A stretch of 64,000 bases of DNA, from assembly GCA_019137255.1 (NCBI GenBank), contig WPDH01000174.1, positions 62,001 to 126,000 on the forward strand, given 5' to 3'. This document shows positions 24,875 to 34,690 of the stretch, in pieces (the first letter of the stretch is position 1; the number at the start of each line of letters is the position of its first letter). The notes beneath the pieces were generated by a model, which worked only from the letters and a program-made list of their open reading frames with translations, did not search any database and was not told the DNA's origin. This DNA comes from Corinectria fuckeliana. Taxonomy: Eukaryota; Ascomycota; Sordariomycetes; Hypocreales; Nectriaceae. Made by a program: the position numbers and the translations under genes.

Positions 24875-26029
24875 CTACGCCTGGTTCTTCTTCATCTCGT
24901 CGAAAGCCTCCATCTCATCGTCCCATTTGCCGACCTTTGGCGGTGACAGCGGCGGCGGCGGAGGAGCCGCAACAGGCGCCGCCGCCGGCTCGGTCTTCTT
25001 CGCGCCGTCGGACGGCAGCGCAGGGAAATCTTCGACAACGGGGACCGCCTGCTTCGCCGGAGCCTGGTTATACGACGAGCCCTCGAGGCCGCCGCGCCCG
25101 CCACGACCTCCCCTGCCAGCGCGACCCCGTCCGCGTCCGCGTGCCCGGTGCCGCTCGTCCAGGAAGCGATCTACATCGTGCTCCTCGTCAGCGTCGTTGG
25201 CGGCGTAGCGACTCGTGCCCAGCCCGCCGCCGCCGCCGCTCTTGGAGCCTCTGACGCCGCCGTTGGCACCCCGGAACCCTCGTCTCGCTTCCTCCTCTTC
25301 CAGCGCCTCCTTGCCCTCGTCCCAGCCGCCCTCCTTGGTGCCCATGGCCTTGAGCTTGCGCTCCCGGTTCTTGGCGCGCTCGTCCTCCATCTTCTTGCGG
25401 TCCTCGTCGCCGCGCCGGCGCCGCTCGGCCTCCTCGGCGCGTCGCTTGCGGGCCTCCTGCATGCCGCGGGCGTAGGCCTCGGCGTGCTCCTTCTCGTCGC
25501 GCTCGGCCTTTTCGAACTTGCGCGCCTTCTCGGCCGAGAGCAGCTTCATCTTCTCCATCTTGGCGGCGAGCTCCATGTCCGTCAGCTTCTGGCGCGGGTT
25601 GGCGCCGGACCCGAGGCGCGAGCTGCCGCCGGCCGCCGTGTTCTGGGCCGTGGCTTTCTCGCGGGGCGCAGTGGGGGCGTTGGGCGGCGCGTTGGCGTTG
25701 GCGTTGGTGTTGGCGGCTGCGGGGGGCGTCTGGCGGGGGGGCTTCGGGCTGGAGGCGGGCTTGTCGGCGAAGCGCGAGTCGGCGAGGGTCTTGGGCGGCG
25801 GTAATGAGCTCGTGGGTTGCTGCGATGGCGTGGGTTGTTGCGCGGCTGCGGGTTGCTGCGCGGGGGCAGGCGGCTCTGGCTTGGAGGCTGCTGGCTCGGG
25901 GACTGGCTTGGATGCTGGAGCTGGAGCTGGCGTGGCTGCGGCGGGAGTGACGACGGTCTCGCTCTCGACGGGCTCGAAGTCGTCGTAGAAGAGGTCGTCG
26001 TCGGTGCGGCCTCCGAACTGGTCGTCCAT
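24875..26029 (-). CDS. Coiled-coil RGG-motif protein, putative RNA-binding
   Basis: A single-exon gene of 384 residues; the start is the ATG at 26029 (MDDQFGGRTDDDLFYDD). An acidic N-terminus is followed by an Ala/Pro/Gln-rich disordered region (about 30-135). A charged coiled coil follows (about 150-245; KLTDMELAAKMEKMKLL, ARKRRAEEAERRRRGDEDRK) with the conserved segment ERKLKAMGTKEGGWDEGKEA. Then come an RG-rich patch (about 285-315; RARGRGRGRAGRGGRGG) and a C-terminal KVGKWDDEMEAFDEM motif. RG patches bind RNA and are arginine-methylation sites in many families. The combination is familiar among filamentous fungi, but I cannot name a characterised homologue. It does not fit eIF3j or Stm1 closely. 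Confidence 0.75.
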   Translation of the reverse strand: MDDQFGGRTDDDLFYDDFEPVESETVVTPAAATPAPAPASKPVPEPAASKPEPPAPAQQPAAAQQPTPSQQPTSSLPPPKTLADSRFADKPASSPKPPRQTPPAAANTNANANAPPNAPTAPREKATAQNTAAGGSSRLGSGANPRQKLTDMELAAKMEKMKLLSAEKARKFEKAERDEKEHAEAYARGMQEARKRRAEEAERRRRGDEDRKKMEDERAKNRERKLKAMGTKEGGWDEGKEALEEEEARRGFRGANGGVRGSKSGGGGGLGTSRYAANDADEEHDVDRFLDERHRARGRGRGRAGRGGRGGRGGLEGSSYNQAPAKQAVPVVEDFPALPSDGAKKTEPAAAPVAAPPPPPLSPPKVGKWDDEMEAFDEMKKNQA

Positions 26030-26416
26030 GGCGGGCAAGAGGCTGTTATGGAGAGCAAGTTCAAGCTAATGATGAGTCGCAATCGATACTAAGAAAGTGA
26101 GTAGAGGTAAATATGCAGCAATATCAGAAATTAGAGGGCATTGACCAAAAGGGTGAAGAGGTGATGCAAATGCAAACAGGTGGGAATGGTCGTCGATGGA
26201 GCGAGCTTGTCTAGCCTAGTAGATACAATAACCCCGCCACAGTCATTTGCGGTCATACCTGAAGGTGGGGTGGCGGGACAGCGGCTAATGCTCGGCGATA
26301 GAACCCACCCGCGGGGCGTTCTCGGTGAAGCCTCGGTCAGCAACCTAAAATCCGCTGAGATTATCTACTTGAGAGAGATATGTACAAATCGGGACACCCA
26401 TCAAACAAGGTCAGCC
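26030..26416. other. Intergenic between two minus-strand genes
   Basis: About 390 bases containing the 5' flank of the RGG gene and 3' flank of the next minus-strand gene by orientation. Nothing else is seen. Confidence 0.55.
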
Positions 26417-26920
26417 TCACGCCTTGAGCTGCTTCAACCGGTCCACCACCGCCCTCCTCAACTCGTCCTCGCTCCGCACAAACGGCGCGCCGTACCTCCT
26501 GCAAACGGCCTCCACGTAGCCCTTCTTGCAGTACCCGTCCAGCGCGCACGCAACCGTCCTCCCGGAGCGCGCCGCCATGCCCAGCTCGGCCAGCGCAATC
26601 GGCGCCGACGTCACCCTGTGGAAGAAGACGACGATGACGTCGGCCGCGTCCTGCATGTCCAGCTCCCACCGGATCTGCTCCGCCCACCGCGCGTCCGAGA
26701 AGTCCTCGGTCCACGTCGCGTCCCAGTCGTCGCGCTTGGGGTTGAAGACGGTGACGCCGTGCGCGGCGAGGCCCGACGTGAGTGTCTCACGCCAGTCGGG
26801 CTCGCCGGTTGCGCTCGTGGTCCCTGCGAGGAATATCGACACGCCGTGGGCTTGTTGCGGGCGAGCAGGGGCATTGATGACTTGCACCGTCGATGCCATT
26901 GTTCTTTGTGTGTCGGTCAT
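26417..26920 (-). CDS. Nucleoside 2-deoxyribosyltransferase-like protein
   Basis: A single-exon 167-residue protein with two possible ATG starts (26920 and 26899). The Rossmann-like fold pattern is clear: SIFLAGTTS near the N-terminus, VFNPKRDDWDATW, then WELDMQDAADVIVVFF and PIALAELGMA. Glu112 in ALAELG aligns with the catalytic Glu of N-deoxyribosyltransferases, which move 2-deoxyribose between bases. The eukaryotic members of this sequence group have not been clearly tied to that activity, so it could act on another nucleoside or ADP-ribose-like substrate. No signal peptide is present, so it is cytosolic. Confidence 0.8.
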   Translation of the reverse strand: MTDTQRTMASTVQVINAPARPQQAHGVSIFLAGTTSATGEPDWRETLTSGLAAHGVTVFNPKRDDWDATWTEDFSDARWAEQIRWELDMQDAADVIVVFFHRVTSAPIALAELGMAARSGRTVACALDGYCKKGYVEAVCRRYGAPFVRSEDELRRAVVDRLKQLKA

Positions 26921-27381
26921 CCGTCTTGCTTGCTTTGTTTAAATGAATGTGAGGAAAATATCTCGCCTTTTGGGTACTTTGTGAGAGTCAGGTTTGTTCC
27001 AGGAGGCCTCGGAGCTAGAAATCAGCCTTTAGTCACGACGAGGCGTATTCGCTGCAACGGGCCTAGCTCTGATTGGTTATACACACTGGCTCCTTGCCCA
27101 GTGTGGCAGTGACCATACTAACATGATAACGCCCAATTGCCCATGTCTAAAGCCAGGCCATAATTCCCACTAGGTAAGAGCCCGGAAGAACAAAGGAGGT
27201 ATTGCCCAAGTTCGGAAGCATGGCAGCTTATGTGCCCGCAAGGGATGGGTATGTCAGTTCGTCCTTCTCGTGCAGTTCTAGCCGGTACCACCGTTCTTCT
27301 CACGTTGAAGTCGCTCAACAGCAGGGAAACGGATGTTCCCCCATAGATCTTGGTTCCGACTCCCAAGGAGTGTAGGCGCCG
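26921..27381. other. Intergenic, no supported gene
   Basis: About 460 bases. A minus-strand frame (27118-27366) has no recognisable features. Confidence 0.5.
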
Positions 27382-27884
27382 TCATGGATGCAGTGACAGG
27401 AGCCGCGATGAGGTGTCAGCTCTTATATGCGTTGTATCACCAGAATACCCGGAATTGACAAATGTATCCATAGCAGCTAAGTGTGCCTCGCTGCTTGGAT
27501 ATCTGGGCACGACGGAAATCACCCACCAAGAAGCCTGACTGCCCAACGGCGACAGGCACTATAAGACAACACTTGAGACCCCAAGGACGTTCAGCGCTCG
27601 AAGCTCACGTGTTGCGAGATGTTAAAGAGTTTCAGCCCTACAGAGCCGGGCCCAGCCGGGTTGCCGTCGTTGTGGTAGACGCAAATACCGAGGACGATGA
27701 TGAAAAGGGCTAACATCGCGACGATAGAGTCGGGTATCATACGCAAGGCTTTGTTGGGCCGGTTGTCCGGCATATGCTGTGGTCGGAGGTAGCTTTCTCC
27801 ATTATTTCCCGCGGTGGCGCCAGTGACTGTATCATGCTGTTGTTCTTCAACCGGGACAGCACTATATGGTGGTTGCTTCCGCAT
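27382..27884 (-). CDS. Hypothetical single-membrane-span protein (weak)
   Basis: Tentative two-exon model on the minus strand, 27884-27609 and 27534-27382, with a 74-base GTGAGC..CAG intron in phase 0; 142 residues. A polar N-terminus (1-50) precedes one membrane helix (SIVAMLALFIIVLGICV, about 54-70), then YHNDGN and a short soluble tail. The pattern of basic residues, helix and a Gly/Pro-rich loop recalls the N-terminus of large fungal DUF3176-type membrane proteins, so this may be a truncated relic rather than a whole gene. Confidence 0.35.
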
Positions 27885-28863
27885 ATTGATGCCGACTGAG
27901 TTAACAATTAGAAAAGGTGGGAGTATTTGGTAGGTCTTAGAACGCTATTTTGGCGAGAGATGTCGAGATATACGATAGAGGTAGTAATAATAAATACCGC
28001 AATACCGCCCTGTCAGCTTGACTTGACTTAACTTAAAGTCCTACTCAGATATAGCTGCTATTTAGTCAGCAGCATTGCTGGGTCTGCTAGAGCTAATATA
28101 CTTGGGATAACTTATAACTCTTTTGGTACTTAGAATTAATCTATAAGTGAGTATATTAATATCTAGTGAGCCACTTATCAGTGAAAGTGCTAGACGAATA
28201 AGCATATATTAGTATTATAGACTACCTTATTCCAAAAACAGTAAGTTAAGATTAACTCCCTAAAGCCGCATAGGCTGTCGAATCCAATCTGGAAACATCT
28301 CAAGGAACAGTACAACGATCATACTGATGAACAAGTTTTGAAAATAGATAACCCTAGAGCTAAGTAGTCTGGGGGGATCGCCGCGCGACGGGCACGTCTG
28401 GGCAATATGGCCAACACCCCAAGGCCTATTTCAAAATCGTACTCTAGAACAAACCATCATGGGCCTTGTAGTGACGTACAGTTTCAACGTCACGCGGACG
28501 TTTATTAGAGTTTAGATTGACAACATTCCGAGTTGAACCGACAAGTAGCAGCGAAAACAGCTTAATAACGGGATACCAACGAAGACTTTTTCCAGAAGGC
28601 AATTCCGAACGCTAAGAGGTAGAAAGGGCTACCAAGATGTAGATAAGCCCCAAGATGGTCATGACCAAAACGATCCGTGCCCTGTAGCTTCCGTTCCACT
28701 GCGATGAGAGATCATCCTGTCACTTAGTCCAATATCTAAGGACATGAACATAGTGAAACGTAAGTTGCTTTATTGAAGTTAACCAGTCACTGAAATACTA
28801 TCGTCTAGAGTCATTAACAACTAGCCAGCGTTTTTCAATCTCTGGTCTCATCAAAATCCTATT
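27885..28863. other. Gene-free, partly AT-rich spacer
   Basis: About 980 bases. 27950-28270 is rich in TA steps and could be an old, mildly RIP-affected relic. No open frame of note. Confidence 0.5.
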
Positions 28864-30881
28864 TCAAACACAGAGTTCTATGAGGCAATCGACACAGCTT
28901 ATTTCCACCGAGATGTTGCAAAGTCGACAGTCATGCAAAATCCCTGCCACGTGTCGGCGTCGTTTTTCGGCCTCTTCTGGATCTCCTCGGAACTTGTCCT
29001 TTGCAAGTTGAATATGCCTCTCAGCCAAGACGGCAAGGGCACTTCTCCTCAAGGCTTCGCTAATTTCCGGAGGGACGGAGTCGTAGGATTGTTGGAGAAG
29101 CTGCTTCGTCTCCAACCACTCTGCTGACTGCGATGCCTGATCCCATGCATCCCAGATTTCACGGCTTTGATTCCCGCTTCCCCTTTCCCCATAGCCCTCC
29201 AGTGCCTCAGAAAGTCTTGTTTGGAGCCGTAGATCTGCCTTGAGTAATGGGCGCAATATACCTTGGTCATTGTTCGGGAATCTTTTTGCCGCCCCGAACA
29301 GCGCACAGCCCCCTGATAAGTCTTGCTGCCTTGGGTTGGCTCCGTAGCGCAATAGAGTCGGTAGTATTCTCTCTATGGCAGTTTCAGAGTTGCCGATTGT
29401 TGCAAATAGGAGAATGAGTGGGGCTTGGCCGTCCGAATTCTGATGGTTGATGTCTGCTCCATTCTTTAGAAGCGCTTGCATCGGAATCACCAGATCCTCT
29501 CTTTTATTATATCGGCAGAGGACTGCCAACTCGTGAAGAATTGAAGTCGCACCTCCTGGGGCTATGCCTGAAGGGGCGAGCTGGCAAAATTGCTTGGGTA
29601 ACGTAACATCCATCCTCCTAGGACAATTCAGATAGACCTCTTTGAAGTAGTAGATAGCCAACGGATCTCCGGATGGTACCATAGTTGTAACAGAGGCGCC
29701 CTTGTTGAGAAAAGCATGTAGGGATCGGTTATCGCTTGTACCGGTCTTAAACATTTCTTTCCTCCCTATTGACTTTGACAAGAAAATGTGAAAGGGCGTT
29801 CGACCGTCAGGTAGTGACTGGGTTACACTACCACCCGCATCCAGGAATTCTTTGACAAGATAGAGCATGTACCAGGATTCGGCTCGGTCTAAGAGCGCCA
29901 AAAATGGCGTATATCCGGCATTATTCGCTTTGTTGACGTCAGGTCGGGTTTCTAAACAGACGTCAATAACCGATCTCATTTCGAAGCCCCAACCGTTCTC
30001 AAGAGAAGCTACAGCCAAATGGAGAGGTGTATCGCCCTTGTCGTCCTGCATAGAAGGGTTGGCATGTTCTTTGAGAAGAACCCTGATCAAGGATAAGCGA
30101 GAGATCGAGGATAAGCTAGAGAGTGAGACGGCGAGGTGAAGCGGCGAACGTCCTAGCTGTCCTTTCCCGTTGATGTGGGCGCCGAAATCGAGGAGAAGTT
30201 GAACAATATCGGGCGCCCGGGCGGTGACAGCATGATGAAGGGGTCCATTGCCGGCATAATCTTGAACATTGACAGCGATTCCAGAATGAAGCAGTGCTTT
30301 CACTTGCTCTGCGTCTTTGGCAATGACTGCCCGATGAAGACCTGTTCGGCCATGGCCATCTCGCCGATTTGGATCACTTTGGCCGGAGCTGAACGGGACA
30401 GGCGCCTGTATGGGTTGAGCGTAGCCTGTTTCGGAGACTCCTGGGAAAGAGTTTCCCGCCGCAGTCAAATGAAACTCGTTGTTTTCAAGCGCGGAAAAGT
30501 CCGGCAGGATCGACGGGAAGGTAGAGGCGGGATGAACCATGGAATCCTGGCCCGAAGCTTGCAGGGCAGTCGAAGGGTGGTAAGTGGTAGATCGATTAGG
30601 CTGAGTGATATGACGAGGGCTCCGGGCGGGCTTTTGGAAGTCCTTGGTTCTGTATCTCATGTACCCCCATTTTTTAAGCTGAGTCCGATATGAGCGCTCG
30701 CTAGTAGCGGGAGAAGAAAATTAGCCTCAGTGACTTGGTGATGGTGGCGGAACAGAAACTCTCACGATGCAACGAAGCCGAACTTGCCCTTCACTAGGCG
30801 CATGACCTCTTGAAGGGAGTTGTTCCCTACATGGTACAGTGCTCGGATCTCATCTCGTACGGACTCCCAGTCCTTGGTCAT
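28864..30881 (-). CDS. Clr5-domain ankyrin-repeat protein
   Basis: Two exons on the minus strand, 30881-30766 and 30700-28864, with a 65-base intron; 650 residues. The splice is supported because it completes a Clr5 domain (1-53): MTKDWESVRDEIRALYHVGN, then KGKFGFVASERSYRTQ and LKKWGYMRY. Clr5 is a fungal helix-turn-helix-like domain that often precedes ankyrin or TPR repeats. Residues about 155-350 carry ankyrin repeats (GRTGLHRAV, GNGPLHHAV, GRSPLHLAV, GDTPLHLAV), and a further degenerate set spans about 420-525. The C-terminus is helical and ends in a Cys cluster (CRLCNISVEISCVDC). A nuclear regulatory or scaffold role is likely, but no target is known. Confidence 0.88.
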
Positions 30882-31837
30882 ATCCAGATACTTGGGAAAC
30901 TGGAAAAGCCGGGTAAAGATCACGGGAGGCCTAAAACCCACTGCCCGAACAAGATGGTGGAGGAATGACGGGGGAAAGTCGTCGCGGATTTCGTGGAGGC
31001 AGTGAATTTGAGGCTGAAGGAGAGGGTCCGCTGACAAGGATTTAATGAGGCACTCGCTGACAGGTGTTGAGGTGTTGCCAGGCTCACCGCGCCGTAGTCT
31101 CGGTCGGTGCGAGCATTGAGCAGCCAGTCATATCACGTATTGCCTGGCGTAGAGCAGCCAGTCATCATGCCTGGCGTATGACCACCCACCCTCTTATGCA
31201 GGAAACTGCAGTTAGCAGTGTGGCGGTGGGTTTTAATTTGCAAAATGCAGTTATTGTGAACCGCCCCGAGTGCCATCGACAACCGCCGCTGGGACTGCGC
31301 GGAAGAAAGATTCGCACCTCATCTTTTGCACTTTGCACTTGTTAAACTTGCATTGTGCACCCACTGCAGATAGGAGTGTGCAACCTGCAGTTTTAGCCAG
31401 TATTCAGGCACCTGACACTAACTACTAATTGGCAGAGCGCAACAACCTACTGACTGTAGTATAAAAATTGCATTTCGCAATTTCAGAGCATCTCGGCAGG
31501 GATCAAACTGCAGATGTATAGTTGATCCACCTACCGGTCCGAACAACCCAGCACCAAATCTCGTTTTTGGCTGAACAAGCTGGTCATGGGCACCTTTCCG
31601 CCATGCAATTCCAAGCCATCCAAAGCCCAGACTGAGTCCTGGGTCGCGTTCCTCGCAGCCCTGCTTTTCTCCTGATGGACATAAAAGGGAGACCGTCCCT
31701 CCCCTAGGTTGCCATTCTCTCGCCCTTCTCATCATCTTCTTCCTGATCATTCTACACATTTCTGCTAAAAGGGTCTTTAGACTACAGGCTTCCTGTCAGC
31801 TCTCCCCTGGACATCCACCTATTTCGGCTTTCACAAG
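30882..31837. other. Intergenic with short duplications
   Basis: Upstream of the Clr5-ankyrin gene. Holds a short tandem duplication (31118-31178) and repeated CTGCAG- and GTGCA-containing motifs between 31200 and 31400. An ATAAAAG box near 31681 may serve the doubtful gene at 31838. Confidence 0.5.
31118..31178. repeat. Short tandem duplication
   Basis: GAGCAGCCAGTCAT...TGCCTGGCGTA occurs twice head to tail (31118-31151 and 31152-31178). The second copy lacks about seven internal bases. Confidence 0.8.
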
Positions 31838-32492
31838 ATGCCGACTCTTCGTTGCAGTCCTGAGCAATGCGACTCTGTGAACAAGTTCGTCCCGTTGTCT
31901 TTTTTGTCTTCCTTCTACCCATGCCACAATATCACGTCCTCTTTCATCGAGCCTCTATGATAGGACACAAGCTCCTTCCCTTCTCTCCGCTTATATCACC
32001 CTTCCTTCAATTCATTCCAACTCAGTTCCATTCCCTTTCGTGATCCTCTGTCATGGAAAACACCATTTCTCTTCTGTTTCCATTACATTGCTTCCTTTTC
32101 TCGGTCTTTTCTAAACCCTACCGTCTAGCAGTGTCAGAAAACAGGCCGAGCCCCTCGACAATCTTCCGAAAGCGAGCGTAACGATCCAGCCGAACCATGG
32201 AACAAGCACAGAGACAGTGTCACCAAGCACTACTGCGCAGCGGGCCACGACCAACTCCAGTCACGAGCCTCTGGGCAGCGGCGTGGTAACGTCCAGCCCG
32301 GGAGATTTATCGCAGCACATCCTTGGAGGCATCCTACTTGGATGTAACATACCTCAACACTTGACTGCCAAGATCACGGCCAACTATAATAGGATGGTTC
32401 CAATGGAGAGGTTCCTTTTGGAGACGTGTGGTGTGGACAGGAGCGTCGCTGTAGCTGCTACTTCGAAGGAAGAGACTTCTTCCAGTTGTTAA
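31838..32492 (+). CDS. Possible small spliced gene (unresolved model)
   Basis: An ATG at 31838 opens MPTLRCSPEQCDS, and a coding-like frame runs through 32145-32492, ending in TSSSC. A CT-rich leader and a TATA-like box (31681) precede the ATG. The two parts could be joined by a long intron (31877-32144, phase 0), but the donor GTGAAC is poor and other acceptors exist. No domain is recognised, so the gene may be real, but its structure is not settled. Confidence 0.25.
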
Positions 32493-32700
32493 GCAACGAT
32501 TGGGTTCGTGGACGGGGACGTGACAGCGAACAAGTAGACAGTACCTTTGCTTTCCTTGCCTTGGAGGGACATCTATACAGAGTCTACACGACAGATGTAC
32601 ACTAGTAAATTGGGAAGAGTGCGTTTAGTCTAGTCAAATGAGAAGAGGTTACCGTAACTAAATGTCACACGCTGCGCAAACCCACGCAACATGAGGATCC

Positions 32701-32774
32701 AGTGAGATGGCCGAGTTAGTTATGGCCTCAGGTTGAGGCTACCAGTCTTTCTGAGTTCAAGTCCCAGTCTCATC
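32701..32774 (+). pseudogene. tRNA-like relic with A- and B-box spacing
   Basis: The sequence begins with a near-consensus A box (TGGCCGAGTTAG). It ends with a T-arm (loop TTCAAGT, 4 of 5 stem pairs) and a 7-bp acceptor stem with one A-C mismatch and one G-T pair. A TTTT Pol III stop follows immediately (from 32776). The D-arm resembles class II (Leu/Ser) tRNAs, but no valid anticodon arm can be folded. Mismatches to the A and B boxes are G to A changes, as in RIP. It could also be the tRNA head of a short retroelement. Confidence 0.4.
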
Positions 32775-33143
32775 AGTTTTCTTGTAGATTAAGTGATGGC
32801 TCCTCCCAATTGGGCCTGTCTGAAAATAGTCCCACTTTGCCCACTAACACCGCGGCCTAGGGAGTTGCTCGATGGTGCTCTGAGCGATTAGGTCACCTGT
32901 AAGACTGCAACCATATCTCTTTGTTGCATTCAAGTTTCTGTGTATAGAGGCACTACTCGTCTTCGACAGCTTTGTGAATGACGTGGTGAGATGAAGTCGC
33001 ATTTGTATGGTGTTGTTCTCATTCAGTCCTAGTGGCTGAAACGTGACCTAAGCGCAACTCAGATGACCTGTGTCTCGGCCTTCGGTAGCTCGTCTTCTAG
33101 CACCGCACCTCCACTCTTCATCTCACGATAAGAAGCACCGACG

Positions 33144-34028
33144 ATGCGGCTTCCTCACAGCTTCTCTGTGGCCGATCAGCCCCATCGTCCCCGAATAATC
33201 TACTACCACCAAACCCAGTACTCCCAGGACGAATACGTCTCCATTCTCCCCGTTCTCCGATCGTCGGCTGGTGTGACCCACGTTATCGTCGCCGCAATCC
33301 ACCTCAACGCGCCTGACAGAATCACTCTGAACAACGATCTCTATGACTCGGAAAAGTTCGACGTCCTGTGGGCAGAAGCCCGCCAGCTCCAGGCCGCGGG
33401 GATCAAGGTGCTCGGCATGCTAGGTGGCGCCGCCCAAGGCTCGTACACCAAGCTTGACGGCACCCTCGAGGGCTTTCATCGGTACTACCAGCCGCTCCGC
33501 AAGATGGTCGCCTGGGCGGGACTTGACGGGTTAGACTTGGACATCGAGGAAGCCATGTCTCTGGGAGGAGTCGTTCGTCTGATCGACCACCTCAAGGCGG
33601 ATTTTGGACAGTCCTTCCTTGTGACGCTTGCCCCGGTCGCACCAGCCATGCTTAATCGGCAAAACCTAGGCGGCTTTAATATCGAAGAGTTGGAGAAAGG
33701 GCTCGGGTCACGAATAGCCTGGTACAACACCCAGTTCTACTGCGGCTGGGGCGATATGAGCAAACCCCACGGCTACGACTCCATCATCGCACGCGGGTGG
33801 CCGCAGGAGAAAGTGGTGGTAGGCCTGGTCACGAACCCACGTAATGGAGATGGCTGGGTCAAGGATGACGAGCTGGAGGCGTGCTTGAAGCAGCTGCTGA
33901 AGAGATATCCGAGAATCGGGGGCGTGATGGGGTGGGAGTACTACAACGCGATCACCGACAAACATCCCGACGAAGGGAGCCCTTGGAAATGGGCGGAGAT
34001 CATTAATGACATCTTGAATTCGGATTGA
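33144..34028 (+). CDS. GH18 endo-beta-N-acetylglucosaminidase (ENGase), no signal peptide
   Basis: A single-exon 294-residue protein. GH18 TIM-barrel motifs are clear: RIIYYHQTQY at strand 1, VTHVIVAAIHL, GIKVLGMLGG, and the catalytic DxxDxDxE motif as DGLDLDIEE with Asp133 and general acid Glu135. The barrel ends with YNTQFYCGWGD and GGVMGWEYYNA. These features fit the single-domain fungal ENGase group, which cuts the chitobiose core of N-glycans. Chitinases usually have chitin-insertion domains or longer barrels. Unlike secreted Endo-T-type enzymes, the N-terminus (MRLPHSFSVADQ) has no hydrophobic stretch, so the enzyme is predicted to be cytosolic and may deglycosylate retrotranslocated glycoproteins. 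Confidence 0.87.
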   Translation: MRLPHSFSVADQPHRPRIIYYHQTQYSQDEYVSILPVLRSSAGVTHVIVAAIHLNAPDRITLNNDLYDSEKFDVLWAEARQLQAAGIKVLGMLGGAAQGSYTKLDGTLEGFHRYYQPLRKMVAWAGLDGLDLDIEEAMSLGGVVRLIDHLKADFGQSFLVTLAPVAPAMLNRQNLGGFNIEELEKGLGSRIAWYNTQFYCGWGDMSKPHGYDSIIARGWPQEKVVVGLVTNPRNGDGWVKDDELEACLKQLLKRYPRIGGVMGWEYYNAITDKHPDEGSPWKWAEIINDILNSD

Positions 34029-34348
34029 AAGGATGGCGTAGTCAAGTCTGTTTAATAGCGCCGAGCTTGCGTGTCTGCTTGTCTGGTAGTGAGTTGGCTA
34101 GTTACTTTGTCGGGAGATAGTCTACGTATTGTTTTTAGCTTGGGTAGTCCTTGACAGAATTACCTTAGAAGACCTGCTTACCGAATCTTCATAACTGCTG
34201 ACTGTCTCAGTCTGAGGTAAAAGTTGAAAATAACATCACTTCTTGGTTCTTGGCACAGGAAGCAAGTTCACGAACCCCCATTTGCCTGTTAGTCTTTATA
34301 CAACAGCCAGCATCAAGACCGTCAGGACAAATCGAAATGGCAAAAATA
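34029..34348. other. 3' flank of the ENGase gene and 3' flank of 5S copy A
   Basis: About 320 bases with no gene. An A-run just before 34349 gives, on the minus strand, the T-stretch that ends 5S copy A. Confidence 0.55.
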
Positions 34349-34467
34349 ACATACAACAGTGAGGATTCCCCGGTCGTCACCGACCCGAGTACTAATTCAC
34401 CGCTTCTCAGCTTGACTAAGGGAGAGCAGACGGGATCCCGTATTTTCTAAGAGCTATGGTCGTATGT
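34349..34467 (-). rRNA. 5S rRNA gene, variant A
   Basis: 119 bases on the minus strand beginning ACATACGACCATA and ending TTGTATGT. The terminal stem is perfect over nine pairs. It differs from copy B at 12 positions, and ten of these form five compensated pairs (four in helix II, one in the GTGA/TCAC stem), so the fold is fully kept. A T5 Pol III terminator follows on the minus strand (just below 34349). It is probably a functional 5S isotype rather than a pseudogene. 5S genes are also dispersed and heterogeneous in Neurospora. Confidence 0.88.
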
Positions 34468-34493
34468 GAAGGTCTGTAGTGGCGATGGAGGCT

Positions 34494-34504
34494 ATGACGG
34501 CATT
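34494..34504 (-). promoter_or_regulatory. Upstream element of 5S copy A
   Basis: AATGCCGTCAT on the minus strand, spanning about -27 to -37 from the 5S start. The same element (10 of 11 bases) is at the same distance upstream of copy B, in otherwise diverged flanks. It likely corresponds to the upstream TATA-type element needed by fungal 5S genes. Confidence 0.55.
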
Positions 34505-34545
34505 CTGACCAAAGGTACTAAAAAGAAAAAAGAAAAAAGAAAAAA

Positions 34546-34664
34546 ACATACAACAGCGAGGATTCCCCGGTCGTCACCGACCCGAGTACTAGTTCGCCCC
34601 TCACCAGCTTGACTAAGGGAGAGCGGACGGGATCCCGTATTTTCTAGTGGGTATGGTCGTATGT
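34546..34664 (-). rRNA. 5S rRNA gene, variant B
   Basis: 119 bases on the minus strand, closely matching the filamentous-ascomycete 5S rRNA consensus (CCATACCCACTAG in helix II, ACGGGATCCCGTCCGC in helix III, TCGGTGACGACC in the distal arm). A T6 terminator followed by a pyrimidine-rich run lies at 34521-34545 on the minus strand. It is in direct orientation with copy A; start-to-start distance is 197 bases. Confidence 0.95.
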
Positions 34665-34690
34665 GACAGACGGTGACGATAGTAAACCCC

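Noticed and set aside
24875..26029. eIF3j/Hcr1 or Stm1/SERBP1 identity for the RGG protein
   Set aside because: The acidic start and coiled coil are only loosely similar. The core motifs of those families are not seen.
34349..34467. 5S copy A as a RIP pseudogene
   Set aside because: First impression was a decayed copy, since many changes are transitions. Pairing showed that ten of 12 changes are compensated, and a terminator and upstream element are kept.
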